A DNA stretch of 64,000 nucleotides, from the NCBI RefSeq assembly GCF_036785885.1, contig NC_092312.1:17254001-17318000 (forward strand), written 5' to 3'. The translations under genes and the position numbers were made by a program. The notes under the pieces are model-generated. The model was not told the DNA's origin, did no database searches, and worked only from the letters and a program-made list of their open reading frames with translations. This document shows, piece by piece, positions 1 through 10,435 of this stretch. Numbering within the stretch: the first letter of the stretch is position 1; each line of letters opens with the position of its first letter. The stretch is from Coffea arabica (Eukaryota > Streptophyta > Magnoliopsida > Gentianales > Rubiaceae).

Positions 1-939
1 GATAAATTTTCTTTTTTTTTTATATTTTAATTGACTTCTGCTTATATATATATATATATATATAATATTTCTTTCTTAATTTACACATTCACAGTGTGTG
101 CTTATTCCTTTAGTTAGATTAAATTGCAAACGTGAATGCTCTAAGATTAAGCTATGAAATAATTTTAATAGGATCAATATTCTATACACTGACAGTGTAT
201 AGATTTTCATTATTGAATGCATGATACATAATTCGAATTTGAATTTAAAATTCAAATTTTACAAATATTTCATGTATTCGATCGTAATAATATATATATG
301 TACGGTCGGTATATATATAATACACTTATTTTTATAATCCAATACAGTACCTCTTGCCTTTAACAACTACATTCCTATGTCACTTGAATTAAGTATGCAT
401 CATACATTCCTGTACTTCCTTATGCAGAGCACATGACTTGATTTGAGAAATTGGATTAACCTGAAAATACTTTTGCAGTGCAGAGGCAGTGAACCATTGC
501 TCGTATTGAAAATAGATAAATTCGAAATGCGCGTAAATTTACTCGAAAGCCACTTGATTGACTACATTAAAATAAATAAATATATACATGTATATAAACA
601 AAAGTAATGCTAGTAGTATAAAAAAGCTGGCTCCGGCCTGGAAGCCACCTAAAGCAAAACCATGCACAAAAAGTAAAATCAGCAGTAAATATTTGACAAG
701 TGACGACGTTAATACAGCAGAGCGAAGCGCAGGGTCTTGTGTCTGACTCCTTAGTTGCACCTGTCCTTGTCTGCTCCTCTGGGTTGCTTCTCCAAACGGA
801 CCAAACCCCAACCCCCCGCTCTCTCTCTCTCTCTCTCTCCGGCATTTTTACTTTTATTTTTATCTGGTCCGTTCTCAAATCTCTGTACGTCCCTGCTACT
901 AGATTTTTTGGAGTAGAAGGATACTGAAGCATTAAGATT
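1..939. other. AT-rich upstream region, no gene seen
   Basis: No convincing coding exon is seen. The stretch holds a short TA repeat (about 46-64) and a perfect 10-bp-arm palindrome at 182-202. An inverted AATTTGAATTT/AAATTCAAATT pair lies near 233-257, and a CT repeat lies at about 821-839. The CT-rich tract and the sequence after it are placed as expected for the promoter or 5' leader of the B3 gene, but no TATA box could be assigned with confidence. Confidence 0.5.
182..202. repeat. Perfect 10-bp inverted repeat with 1-nt centre
   Basis: The sequence reads CTATACACTG, then A, then CAGTGTATAG. The two arms are exact reverse complements. Such a motif can be the end of a MITE or a solo hairpin. 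No partner copy with a target duplication was found nearby. Confidence 0.6.
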
Positions 940-946
940 TAGTGCA

Positions 947-976
947 ATGGAGGCTGAGAAATTGATTGGCGAATAA
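947..976 (+). other. Ten-codon upstream reading frame (or nonsense-interrupted first exon) of the B3 gene
   Basis: An ATG at 947 opens MEAEKLIGE and stops at TAA (974-976). After the stop the same frame stays open (QNQKEHRTQNC...) to a good donor at 1042/1043. It would join in phase 0 to the next exon, which starts near 1213 and runs into the B3 protein. Either this is a uORF in the 5' leader, or the original start codon has been cut off by a nonsense change and translation now starts at 1240. Confidence 0.5.
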
Positions 977-1239
977 CAAAATCAGAAAGAGCATAGGACC
1001 CAAAACTGTATTGAAAATGAGCAAACATCTGTTAAACGAAGGGTAAGTTTGACGAAGTTCTCAGTTTTATCTTGATTAATGGGACTCCATACCAAGTTCT
1101 TCTTTCACATTTCTTTCATTTTTTGCTTTTTTTTTTAATGTGCTCCTATTTGACTTGTTTTTGAAAAAAATTTGGTTTCTTCTTCTTGTTGCATTATTTT
1201 TTCCCGGTTGAGCAACAGAAGAGGAAGAAGAAGGACGAG

Positions 1240-4200
1240 ATGCCCATGGAAAAGAAGAAAAAGGTGATTGCAGGAAACCCAAAAGCTCCTAAATCGAAAT
1301 CGAAGAAAGTACGAAAGCTTATTTCAGTTTCACCCTACCTTTTTAGTTTATTCGGTCGCTATAGCTCATGGATCTGTGCCATCTCTTTCTACCATGTCTT
1401 TAAGATTGCCTCGATGTTTCTTCTTTCACTTTTGTTTGCTGTGGATGCATGTTTTAACGGGTTGGATTTCAGGGTTTTCCCCTTTACTATTAGCTAGTTT
1501 GTTATTGGGAGATTTTAAGAGAATTTCAAAACTTCAAACCCTAGTCTTGTTTCCGCATCATGCTGTGCTCGTTTGCTTATGAATGATGTAATTGTCGTGC
1601 TAATTATGCTTCTTCAATGTGGATTTTTACTTTATGTTGTTGTCTTTTACTGTCTTCATTCTTCTTGGTTCAGTTAGATCTAATCTCAATATATAGGGTC
1701 ACCCCCAGCAAATTTGGGTACAAGTGTCTACTTGATTAACTTTTTTAGTGGTGAAATATATTTATATACGAAAAGCTGCATGATCCATCAAAGACCAAGT
1801 GGAAGGAAACATCCCTGTTACAAGCATTGATAAACTAATATGGTGCACATTATTTGTTTCAAGAAAAAGAAAGGAGAACACTTACAATTTGTAAAACGAT
1901 TGATCTGCTCATGGGGAATCAAAATGTGTCTTGGGATTCATTTGACAAAAATCTAGAGAAGACTATGAGGAGTTTGGGATGGTGAGCAATGGGAAGACTT
2001 AGTTTAAGGGAACGCAGGCTCACTTACAGATTGCAGGTTTTCTTGTTCTTTTGCAGTCGCCATTTTGATATGTTTATTAACAGTTACTAACACTTGGTGA
2101 GTTTTATTATATGCCAACTGTTGCTTGAATTTGTAACATAAGCTATGTACGTACCACAGTTATATGTTTTACTTAAGCTATGTATGCACTGTGGTTTGAT
2201 GTTTTTGCCTGCAAGTATGCTAGTAGATTGAGGTCTTAGGATGAAGAGAATCCCCCTTCTCCCCTCCTTGTTTCTTAAATCCCACCGCGTTCTGCTGGAA
2301 AAAGAACTAAAAAAAAAGGTATTATGCAAGTGATTGACTTATTTCAACTTTGGGACATCTAGAACACACAATGCTGGGAGCCAGCTGTTCCTTTCAAATC
2401 AATTAGCGGGGTATCCATGCTAGTAGCAAGCTTTGTGTTGCATCTTCTTGGGCCTCTACATTGTGTATTTCGTCTTTTATTAGGTCTATCGCATACATAC
2501 TTGATCAGATGGATCTTTCATATTACTTGTACTAAATGTTTGTGCCTATGTGCTTTCAATCATGATTTGGTTGCCTTCTGATGAAGAGATTCTAAGAAGA
2601 TCATTGTGTCCAAGCTCTTGGTCTCATTTTGAACTCTGCCAAGAGGATTGCATTTGTTATATAGCCTCAGTGACGGGAAAGGCTCACTTATTTCATTCTG
2701 TGCAATTGTGAAACGTCCATTACTGTGTAGCTTTCTACCATATTCTCTCGTTATCCTCTTGATATTGGAACAACAGAAAAAGGAAAAAGAAATAGTTGAT
2801 AAAATCTGCATTTAGTTGTGATCAACGGAGCAAGTGTTGCCTGCCATTACCTAATACTTTAATGGCCTTATTTATATTGGTGAACATGCTCTTCTTGTAA
2901 TAAATTGATAATTTAGCAAGTTCACCAGTATGTATGTGATGCTTGAAGTCATACAAGTTGATTGCTGTATTATCTTTATTTACCAACTTATGATGTGGCA
3001 CTTTGCATTTTGATCAGGTTGCCTCAGATACTGGAAAGAACTCACGATGGTTGGCATCTGTACTGTGATGGCTTTTGATATGTTCCCTTTTATCTTTGAA
3101 TTTGTTGTCTTTTTCCCTTTTTAAACCTTGGAATGCAAATCTTGTGAAGAATCTTAGATTGTGTTCTAAGAGTATGAATTGTTTGTAGCATTAAACGAAA
3201 GCGAACTGGGATGAACGAAATATATGATGATGTTGAATCTAAGTTTACCGTTATGGAGCGAGCAGCAAAAGTTCTGGCAAGTATGGAGGATGGAGCCCCT
3301 TACTTTTTAAAGTGTATGCTCCCTTCAAATGTCACTTACAGCTTTTGGTTGGTAAGGCTCCAAGTTTGCCCTGTATTAAGATTCAAGCGATTGATTAGTT
3401 AAAAGTGAACCTTTTCTATTTCTTGCTTCGTTGTTTTTTCTTTTTGTCCTTTTTCATTTCTATATTTATCTTTCACAGATTATTCCTAGGAAATTCGGCA
3501 GCTTACATCTGCCAAGTCGGGATTCCACTGTTATTTTGGTCGATGAATGGGGAAAAGAATATAAGACAACATATCTTATTGATAGAAATGGACTAAGTGC
3601 TGGTTGGAGGGGGTTCTCCATGTCTCACAGATTACTGAAGGGAGACATCCTGATCTTCCGTTTGATTGGACATTGCAAGTTGAAGGTAACTGTTTGAAAC
3701 TTGCTGATTCTTATAGCAATTGGAGATGAGCAGCAATGCTTGCACTTCTAACTTTGTGATGATTCACAGCTGACAACCTACGGAAATCACTTTAAGGAAA
3801 GTCATCAACAGTTGGTGTGAGAAAATATGTGTTGCTGCTTTTTAGTTGTTGCTAAGATAAGGGACATGAAATTATAGCAGAGATATTAGCGTGATGCATC
3901 AAAGATTGTGGGCTTTAATCTGTTAGATCTGATAGAAGTTCAGAATTCAGATTTGACTTGCCTTTAGGAATACTGGACTAGATCTGTATGGCGAAGGTTT
4001 CAAATATCCAGATAGGAGAGAACATAGCTTATGCAATTAAATAAGCTTTTGAAACCAGAATACCTCATTAAAACAAAGAGCACAAGTATACTCTTCCATT
4101 TCTGGAAACTCAAGCCCTAATTTGGCACTAAGTTAATAATGAAGTTTAGGATATTTATGTTAGTGGTTTACTTTTTCACAGGACTAATTAGGTAAACTGT

Positions 4201-4850
4201 CTTTTGCCTTTTGAACTGCTTGGTGGTTGTATTTCTAATCAAGCTATCTATTAACGAGATTCAAACCTTTTGATTGTTTGTCTTTGTGCCTATAGGTGCA
4301 CATAGTAAGAGTACATGGTTTGGATGTAGTAAATGCAGCTGCTTGCCTCATGAACTTGGATGCTTTTGGAACAATGGATTCTGGTACATCTTTGCCCTTG
4401 CATTACCCGCCTGGTTTGATCAATAAATGTTCCAGCTATGGGCTCATTAACCTTTTGTTTCATCAATTTTTGAACTGGATAAGATCCTGTGAAGCAGGAT
4501 TATAGGAAGCGTAAAAGAACAAAGAAGTATGCAGACTGTTCTGTGTTTGATGCCCCTAGAATACCAGACAAAGTTCAAGAAAAGGGCAAGATGGTGCTCA
4601 AATCTGACCTTGTGCCTGTGGAAGATCAATCTGAAAACACCAGTGATGGTTTTGGGTCTGAAGTACTAGAAGGTATGAGATTTCAAATCTTGTTGCTTGA
4701 CAATTATGATCTATAGAATGTTGTTCATTCCTGTTAGAATTTGATCTCTTAGGTTCTGGAATGACTGACCACCTTTTATCCGGTGACCACCATCACACTG
4801 AAGCATCATTTTTGCATGAGCATCCCTGTGAAGGTGTCGTGTGTCGGTAA
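1240..4850 (+). CDS. B3 domain-containing DNA-binding protein (281 aa, 7 coding exons)
   Basis: Likely a nuclear DNA-binding protein of the plant B3 superfamily, closest in feel to the Os01g0234100/At3g19184 group. Exons: 1240-1308, 3018-3049, 3189-3351, 3479-3685, 4296-4383, 4484-4672 and 4753-4850. All join in phase. The 3018-3049 exon uses a weak donor (GTTGGC) but is the only one that keeps the frame. Residues 1-25 are Lys-rich. An acidic helix leads into the B3 fold (about 70-165), with FWL at 86-88, VILVDE near 106-111, GLSAGWRGFS at 126-135 and KGDILIFRL at 142-150. A basic RKRKRTKK stretch (194-201) looks like a nuclear localisation signal. The start at 1240 was chosen because the upstream in-frame ATG at 947 runs into a stop. 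The C-terminus is uncertain: a splice at 4838 could skip the stop at 4848. Confidence 0.82.
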
Positions 4851-7010
4851 TCTGCGGAAGTAGTGTTGCTTACATGGAAAAAGATGGAACTTCTGAGTTC
4901 AGCATGTTGCAACTTATTTTGAACATATTCGCTTGGTACAAAAGTTATTAATCTGAGAGGAAATATAGAAGAATTTAGATACAAGTGGGAATACCTGGTC
5001 AAAGCAATGATAAAGCTTTTGTTTGAATCATAAACAACTCCACATATGCATTTATGACCGTTCATAGTTACCTCCTGTGACAAAGAAGAAGAAACCTGGA
5101 AGAAAGCCTCAAGCAGTTGAAAAGTGCTATATTGAGGGAACGTGGCTTCATTGATGCTGATTCTGACCCTCCAAGGATCTGCTGACAGAGCATGAGCTTT
5201 TGTTACATGGACTTGTGCTCTGTGCGTTATGTGCGCATGTAGATGTACTAACTCTATATTCCCTACATTTCATAGGTGATGTACTAAAAGAAATAGTTAT
5301 GTCGACCCATAGCTGTAAACAGGTACACCACATCTCTTGTGATTAAAAAAAAGTTAATTACTATTTTTGAGGATTTGAAGTACTTGATTTGTATATGATG
5401 CAGTAAATGTACACAATTAACACATGTAAACCTGATTGAAAATTGGAGAATTTTTGTTCTATGAGCAAAGGTTCAACCACATGTACCATACTTTTCCTCA
5501 ATGGTTTTGTCAGTTAGCAAAATTGACCTCTTTGCTGTTCTTTTCAACAAACCTATTATGCTTCTTGCGTGCACTGTATGGGCCCGTGGCTTGGTGCAAT
5601 TGCTCGCTAGGAGAATCCTGAGTTGCTCGGATTGGCCCGTGAATTGGAAGTTCAATCCAATTGACTGGCTAAATTGAGTCAATTTTCATCTTAGATATAC
5701 TTTTTTTTTGGGTTAAGTTCAAAAGAGACTCTGAAGCATGCATGGAAAGAAAGGGAAAAGATTAAGATTCAAAGACTCAAATTAGGAATTTTAACGATCA
5801 CTTATCTAAAATTAGCTGAATTGGATCTTTTCATGCTGGATCCTTTTCGACTACCAGAATCCGGCACTGATGTTGAATTGGGAAAAGACTCGGTTAAACT
5901 TGATCTTCCCCTTTCATAACTCACAGTTTTTTGTATGAGTGTTTCGATAAATGGACTCTGCGAAGACACTTCAAAAGCCGGCAACTTTTGAAGTGCTCCG
6001 CAGCACTTAACTACTAAACCCCCCAAACCCCCCCAAGCGATGTGGCAAACTTGATCTTCCAGATCACATGCTTTAAGGCAATCGTACAATTGGCATCATT
6101 ATTCGTACTTTTTAGAAAAGTGTAAACATTTAAAGTATGTTAATTAATGTACTTAAGCATTTGCCTTTAAATTGAACTGATTTGAGCTCGATTTTGAAAT
6201 TAGTTGAGCTATAAATCTCGTTCGGCTGGCCGGATTTGTTGCTTTAGAATCGACTCCAGCGTTTGGACAGATCAAGTCGGACTTCAATTCTGAAACAAAT
6301 TTACGAATGTGGGTGCAATCAAAAACTGGTTCATGCATTTATCATTCATGGATGCCTTAGCGGTGGCACTCCGCCCACCGCCCCCCTCCGGGGGTCTGAA
6401 AACTACTCGCTTGGTAGCATAAGAGTAAGGGTTCATTTGATAAAATTGAAGTCTGGAACCAAAATATGAAATCTGAATATATTAAGTTATTGAATTGTTA
6501 AGTACTAAATTTGATATATTTTGAATATATATCACATTAAGTGATAAGTGAATAGTTTATCACTTATTTTCTTGAGCAAGTCTTACCTACGAATTCAGTG
6601 CTATTTTATTAATTCAGATGCCCAATTTTTCGTTATTAAACGTGTTTAAATATATTAAAATCTGAATCTATTAAATTTAAGTGCTAAAATTAGGTTATAA
6701 ATAAGGTCTAAACAAAAATTTTTAGATCCTACGTGCATCGTAGATAGGCGATCTGGGCAAAGCTTGTTGTGCTTGTGTTGTTTATTTGTTTTGGTTAATG
6801 TACTTATTTGCCTTTTCATTGCTCCAAAAAGCAAGTCCTATAACAGGCACGCACGCACACGCGCACACACACACGCCCACACCCAGGCACACAGACATAT
6901 ATATTTTAAGTGAGAGATCTTAAATTCAACATCTCATACTTATAATTTCTTTCATTTTACCACCCAACTCAACCCTACTCAGGTCCTAATATTGAGATAT
7001 GAAAAGGTCT
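4851..7010. other. 3' region of the B3 gene and intergenic DNA
   Basis: The first part (to about 5330) is probably 3' UTR or unspliced terminal exons. It contains a 35-codon open frame at 5081-5185 (NLEESLKQLKSAILRERGF...), which looks like a coiled-coil tail seen in related B3 proteins. The rest has no recognisable gene. Minus-strand frames at 5802-6089 and 6153-6338 show no known motif and are treated as chance. A CA-rich microsatellite lies at about 6848-6895. Confidence 0.45.
6848..6895. repeat. Degenerate (CA)n microsatellite
   Basis: Alternating GCAC/CACA units with interruptions, about 48 bp. Confidence 0.7.
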
Positions 7011-7019
7011 TTATTTTTA

Positions 7020-7955
7020 GGGATAATTTCAAAAACTTCCCCTTAAATTTTTGATAGTTTCATTTGACACACTCGAATTTTAAAAAATCTCTTTTGCCTC
7101 CCTTACTTTAGATCTTTTGTATTATTTACAACCCATTTTAAAATATAATATTAAAAAATTCATTTTTGGAGAGTAAATATAATTTCATTCCAAATTTTCC
7201 CTAGTGTTGTCTTACTTTTTATTACCAAAATGGTGAGTATATTAATAGTAAATGAAAAACAAAAACAAAAAGTATGAATGTTTATTCTAACGAGGCAAAA
7301 TATAGTGTTTTTTTAAATATCAAAAGTTAATATTTGAAAATTTATTTGAAATTTTTTCAAGTTACAAAGATAATGTTATCTTTACTATAAAGTGTTTTGA
7401 GTTAATTTAAAAAGTTTTATAAATCTTTTACATATTTTTGAGTTTTCTAATATTTTTTTCCAAATTGATGGCTTGAAAAGTAAAAAGATACAACATGCTA
7501 AAAATTATATATAAACTTGTTTGTATTGTTTTTAAGCTCGCGCAAAGAGGTATTCTCATGGTTGTAAATTATTACAAGTTATTTGTAAGAAGCACTGTAA
7601 GTCATTCATAATTTTAAGTAATTTAACATTTCTTGTTTGAACCAATGATACAAAAACTATTAAAAATATTTCAATCTTGTCATCAACTTTTAAATTTTCA
7701 TTAAAAACTATATTGATCAATTAAAAAAATTAAGAAATAATTTTAGGGTGTTATGATAATTGAACAAGAAAAGGGCAAATTTGGAATGAAACTATAATCT
7801 CTCTCTCAAAATGAATTTTTTCAATATTATATTGTGAAAGATGTTTCAAATGTTACAAAAAGTTTAAAGTAGGAGAGCCAAGCGAGATTTTTCAAACTTT
7901 GAGAGTGCCAAGTGAAATTATTAAAAATTTTAGGGGAGGCTTCTAAAATTACCCC
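7020..7955. mobile_element. Mutator-like foldback MITE with 9-bp target duplication
   Basis: The ends are long imperfect inverted repeats. The left end begins GGGATAATTTCAAAAACTTC. The right end, reverse-complemented, begins GGGGTAATTTTAGAAGCCTC, and similarity runs on for about 80 bp into both arms. Exact 9-bp direct repeats TTATTTTTA flank it (7011-7019 and 7956-7964), the size made by Mutator-type transposition. The 936-bp interior is AT-rich with no coding capacity. The element at 31603-32665 has matching ends and also a 9-bp duplication, so the two belong to one family. Confidence 0.82.
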
Positions 7956-8348
7956 TTATTTTTATTAGTATACGTTTTGCAATTCAAATAGTGGAGAAAG
8001 CAATAGGGCGTTCCCCAAGGGAAGGGGGAAAAACCCACAAAATCGCATTTATGTCCAACTCCAACATGAACTAAGATACCTGGACCTCTAAAACGGGCTA
8101 ATTTCTTAGAATATATGTAAAAAAAAAAAAAAAAACGTCGCACAAATGTATGTCTGACATATTTATTTCTCAATCTATACCTGTCGTGCTGACTCAATAC
8201 GGTAGCAAGATCAATTGTCAGCAACCGCAGAACCTCTGCAACAATTTCAGTACACTAAGCGGCCCACAAATTTTGTTTTTAAATCACCCTGTCCCCAACC
8301 GTGTTCAATTAGCACGGCTAGGGACAGGCGGTAAAAAAAAAAAAAGAA

Positions 8349-8383
8349 GGCTTTGTCAGCCTTTGCCAAAGGCTGACAAAGCC
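8349..8383. repeat. Perfect 17-bp-arm hairpin
   Basis: GGCTTTGTCAGCCTTTG is followed after one base by its exact reverse complement. It lies in the left arm of the long-TIR element. Confidence 0.85.
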
Positions 8384-9317
8384 CATGTGACGGAAGGAAA
8401 TTTAGGCTAATTAGACTACCAAAGTGATTTACAAATCTACAAACAAAAGAGTATTCATACTAGTTTCATAAGTAGACTTAAATTAAATCGGATCCTAAAC
8501 TTAATAAATTTACTTAAACCCCTAATTATACCTTAAAAGTTAGAATTAATTCACCAAAATACACATTAACATCATAAAGAAAGGCCAGGACTCCAAAAAT
8601 GAGAAATTATATCCATTTTTTGCAAATATTGAGACCCTGGCATAATTATGCAAAAGTTAGGGGACAAATTATAAATATAATTTATGGACTTAGATGAAAA
8701 TCAGTAAGCATAAGAACATAATAAAATTTTTACAAATTTAAAGAATGCCTAAAACACATAAAATATCTAAAACTACACATTAAAAGAAAAACAAAGGAAA
8801 GATAAAAACAAAAAAGAGCTCTATATTCTTTAACCCAACCGAGTTCCATAGTAAATTTGGACATTTGGCTGAGGCGTCTGATCGAAACAGAAATTACTTA
8901 TGTGATTCTAATACAATGAATATAAGCCCAAATGAAATATACGAGTAAGTCCAACTCAAAACTAAAGTAATTAAATTTAAAACCTAAACACGACTATACT
9001 CTACCCACTTATGAAGGCCAAATCTTAGTCCATGAATAAATCCCAAATGTAAGTCCAGTAGAATTTTTTTTTATTTTCTATTAAAGTAGCCCCTAAGTCA
9101 GAGTATTTTTAAAAATAAATACATTGATTAGCTTAAGTATATACAAAAAAACAAAAAAAAAAAGGAAAAACCCTTGTCATAATTTGATAATGTTTTACTG
9201 ATTTACAGATAAAACTAGATAAAAATTAGCGTTGACTTTGTTATTAATTTGAAATACTACAATTAGTCATTTTTTACTATAAACTTGCAAAACGAACTTC
9301 GTATGCCTTGAAAGCAA

Positions 9318-9405
9318 AAGCCCTAAACCCTAAAGCCTAAAACCCCAACTCTAAAACATTAAAGCAAAAACCCTAACCCAAAAATCCTAAACCCTAAATT
9401 TTAAA
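9318..9405. repeat. Degenerate telomere-like CCCTAAA repeats
   Basis: Several copies of CCCTAAA and CCCTAAC variants occur, mixed with CCTAAA and AACCC spacers. This matches the plant telomere unit (TTTAGGG on the other strand) in broken form. It lies inside the long-TIR element. Confidence 0.6.
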
Positions 9406-9480
9406 AACCAAAATAACGTTTAAAAGCCTTTTTTTTTTTTACGCCCAAAGTCATCCGCCAGGGGCTGCAGCCGTTAGGGT

Positions 9481-9525
9481 GTGTCAGCCGCAGCCGTGCA
9501 CAGTCAGCACGGCTACGGCTGACAC
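9481..9525. repeat. 19-bp-arm hairpin (18/19 paired), 7-nt loop
   Basis: The left arm GTGTCAGCCGCAGCCGTGC pairs with GCACGGCTACGGCTGACAC, one mismatch. It lies in the right arm of the long-TIR element and shares GCTGAC/GTCAGC words with the 8349-8383 hairpin. Confidence 0.85.
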
Positions 9526-9570
9526 CAGAAATTCAGCAAGTGTCAGAGAGCCCTGCGAAATTCATTCTTG

Positions 9571-9596
9571 CTGCCGTGCTGACTCAGCACGACAGC
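9571..9596. repeat. Palindrome centred on TGCTGACTCAGCA
   Basis: Arms of about 12 bp with one mismatch around a single central base. The core TGACTCA is the GCN4-type bZIP site in palindromic form, but inside a transposon arm a regulatory role is only a possibility. Confidence 0.65.
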
Positions 9597-9994
9597 TCTA
9601 GTATTAGAAAACTTCCCTATCAGACATACATTTGTGCGATACTTTTTCAACATAAGTAGATAAAGAGCGAAGGGCTATGGTGACCTGGAAGTATTTCGTC
9701 GTCCTCTCACGTGCCAAGCATGTGAGTTACCAGCCTTTTTTTTTCTGCGCAATGCGCCAGCCGTCTGCATATACTTCCTCTCTAGGGTTTTCGTAAATTT
9801 CCTCCGCTGCCGCCGGCTCTCTTATCTTCTTCCTTTTCTCTTCTCTTTTTTTTTCCCGTTGCTTCCTCTTCCTCTCTCCTGTCTGTATTTTTTCCTCAGA
9901 CTCTCTCCGTTCCCTCATCCTTCGCCGCCACATCATCTCCCTCTCCGACACCCAACATCACAAGCACCCCATCTCCCACCAGCCCTGGGATTCT

Positions 9995-10435
9995 ATGACT
10001 TCCAATCCCTCCGCTAAATCCTCGCCATCATCAGCATCTTTCACTGCCTTCCTTCCTAGATCTCCACTCCCTCGCCCTTCATCTCCTCAGACTCTTCGTT
10101 CCCTCCTCTGCCACCATATCATCTCCCTATCCTCTATTAGCTACCTAAAGGATGCCCGTAAGGTGTTGGATGGAATGCTTCACAGAGGCGTCGCTTTGAC
10201 TATAGTTGGTTTTGGTGTGTTCGTAAGCCCACTTTTACCCTTTCCTCTAAAAAGAGGTTGTCAGTTCCTTCTCTCTCATTCTCCGATCAACTGCAAAGCT
10301 AATGTTTCCCCGATTCTCCCTTCAATTTTAGAAAATTTTTGGGCTCTCCGGGACTGCAAAATCTATGGCTCTTTTATCTGCCCACGGATTTGCTTGCAGT
10401 TGCCGAAAAGCCTTACATTCAATAGATCGATATAA
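9995..10435 (+). pseudogene. Possible truncated PPR-like reading frame (146 codons)
   Basis: An open frame starts with a Ser/Pro-rich segment of the kind seen in organelle transit peptides. It passes SYLKDARKVLDGMLHRGV (about residues 48-65), which resembles one helical unit of a pentatricopeptide repeat, and then becomes non-repetitive. The upstream DNA has a near-copy of one block (LRSL..HHIISLS). A real PPR gene would have many more units, so this is a fragment at best. Downstream, exon-like pieces with AG/GT borders (near 11842-11900, 12188-12270 and 13587-13690) could be 3' introns and exons of the same transcript. The family call rests on one motif and is weak. Confidence 0.28.

Larger units (their letters stand above)
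8110..9655. mobile_element. Long-TIR, hairpin-rich non-autonomous transposon (ends approximate)
   Basis: Inverted arms share CGCACAAATGTATGTCTGA (left near 8137-8157, right near 9620-9640). Beyond it lie related GTCGTGCTGACTCA sections and a GC-rich stretch with ACGGCT/AGCACGG motifs, giving arms of roughly 200 bp. Outside the match both arms share a TATGT plus A-run, so the true ends lie near 8110 and 9655. No clear target duplication was found. The interior (about 8400-9420) is AT-rich and non-coding. Three strong palindromes lie inside the arms and are listed separately. Long arms suggest a Mutator-like or foldback class, but the class is not settled. Confidence 0.6.

Noticed and set aside
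5802-6089. 95-codon minus-strand frame ending SSMKRSNSANFR
   Set aside because: No domain, no splice partners and no matching neighbour; not supported as a gene.
9727-9951. Arg/Glu/Lys-rich 74-codon minus-strand frame
   Set aside because: The complement of a CT-rich stretch, which gives Glu/Arg/Lys by composition alone.
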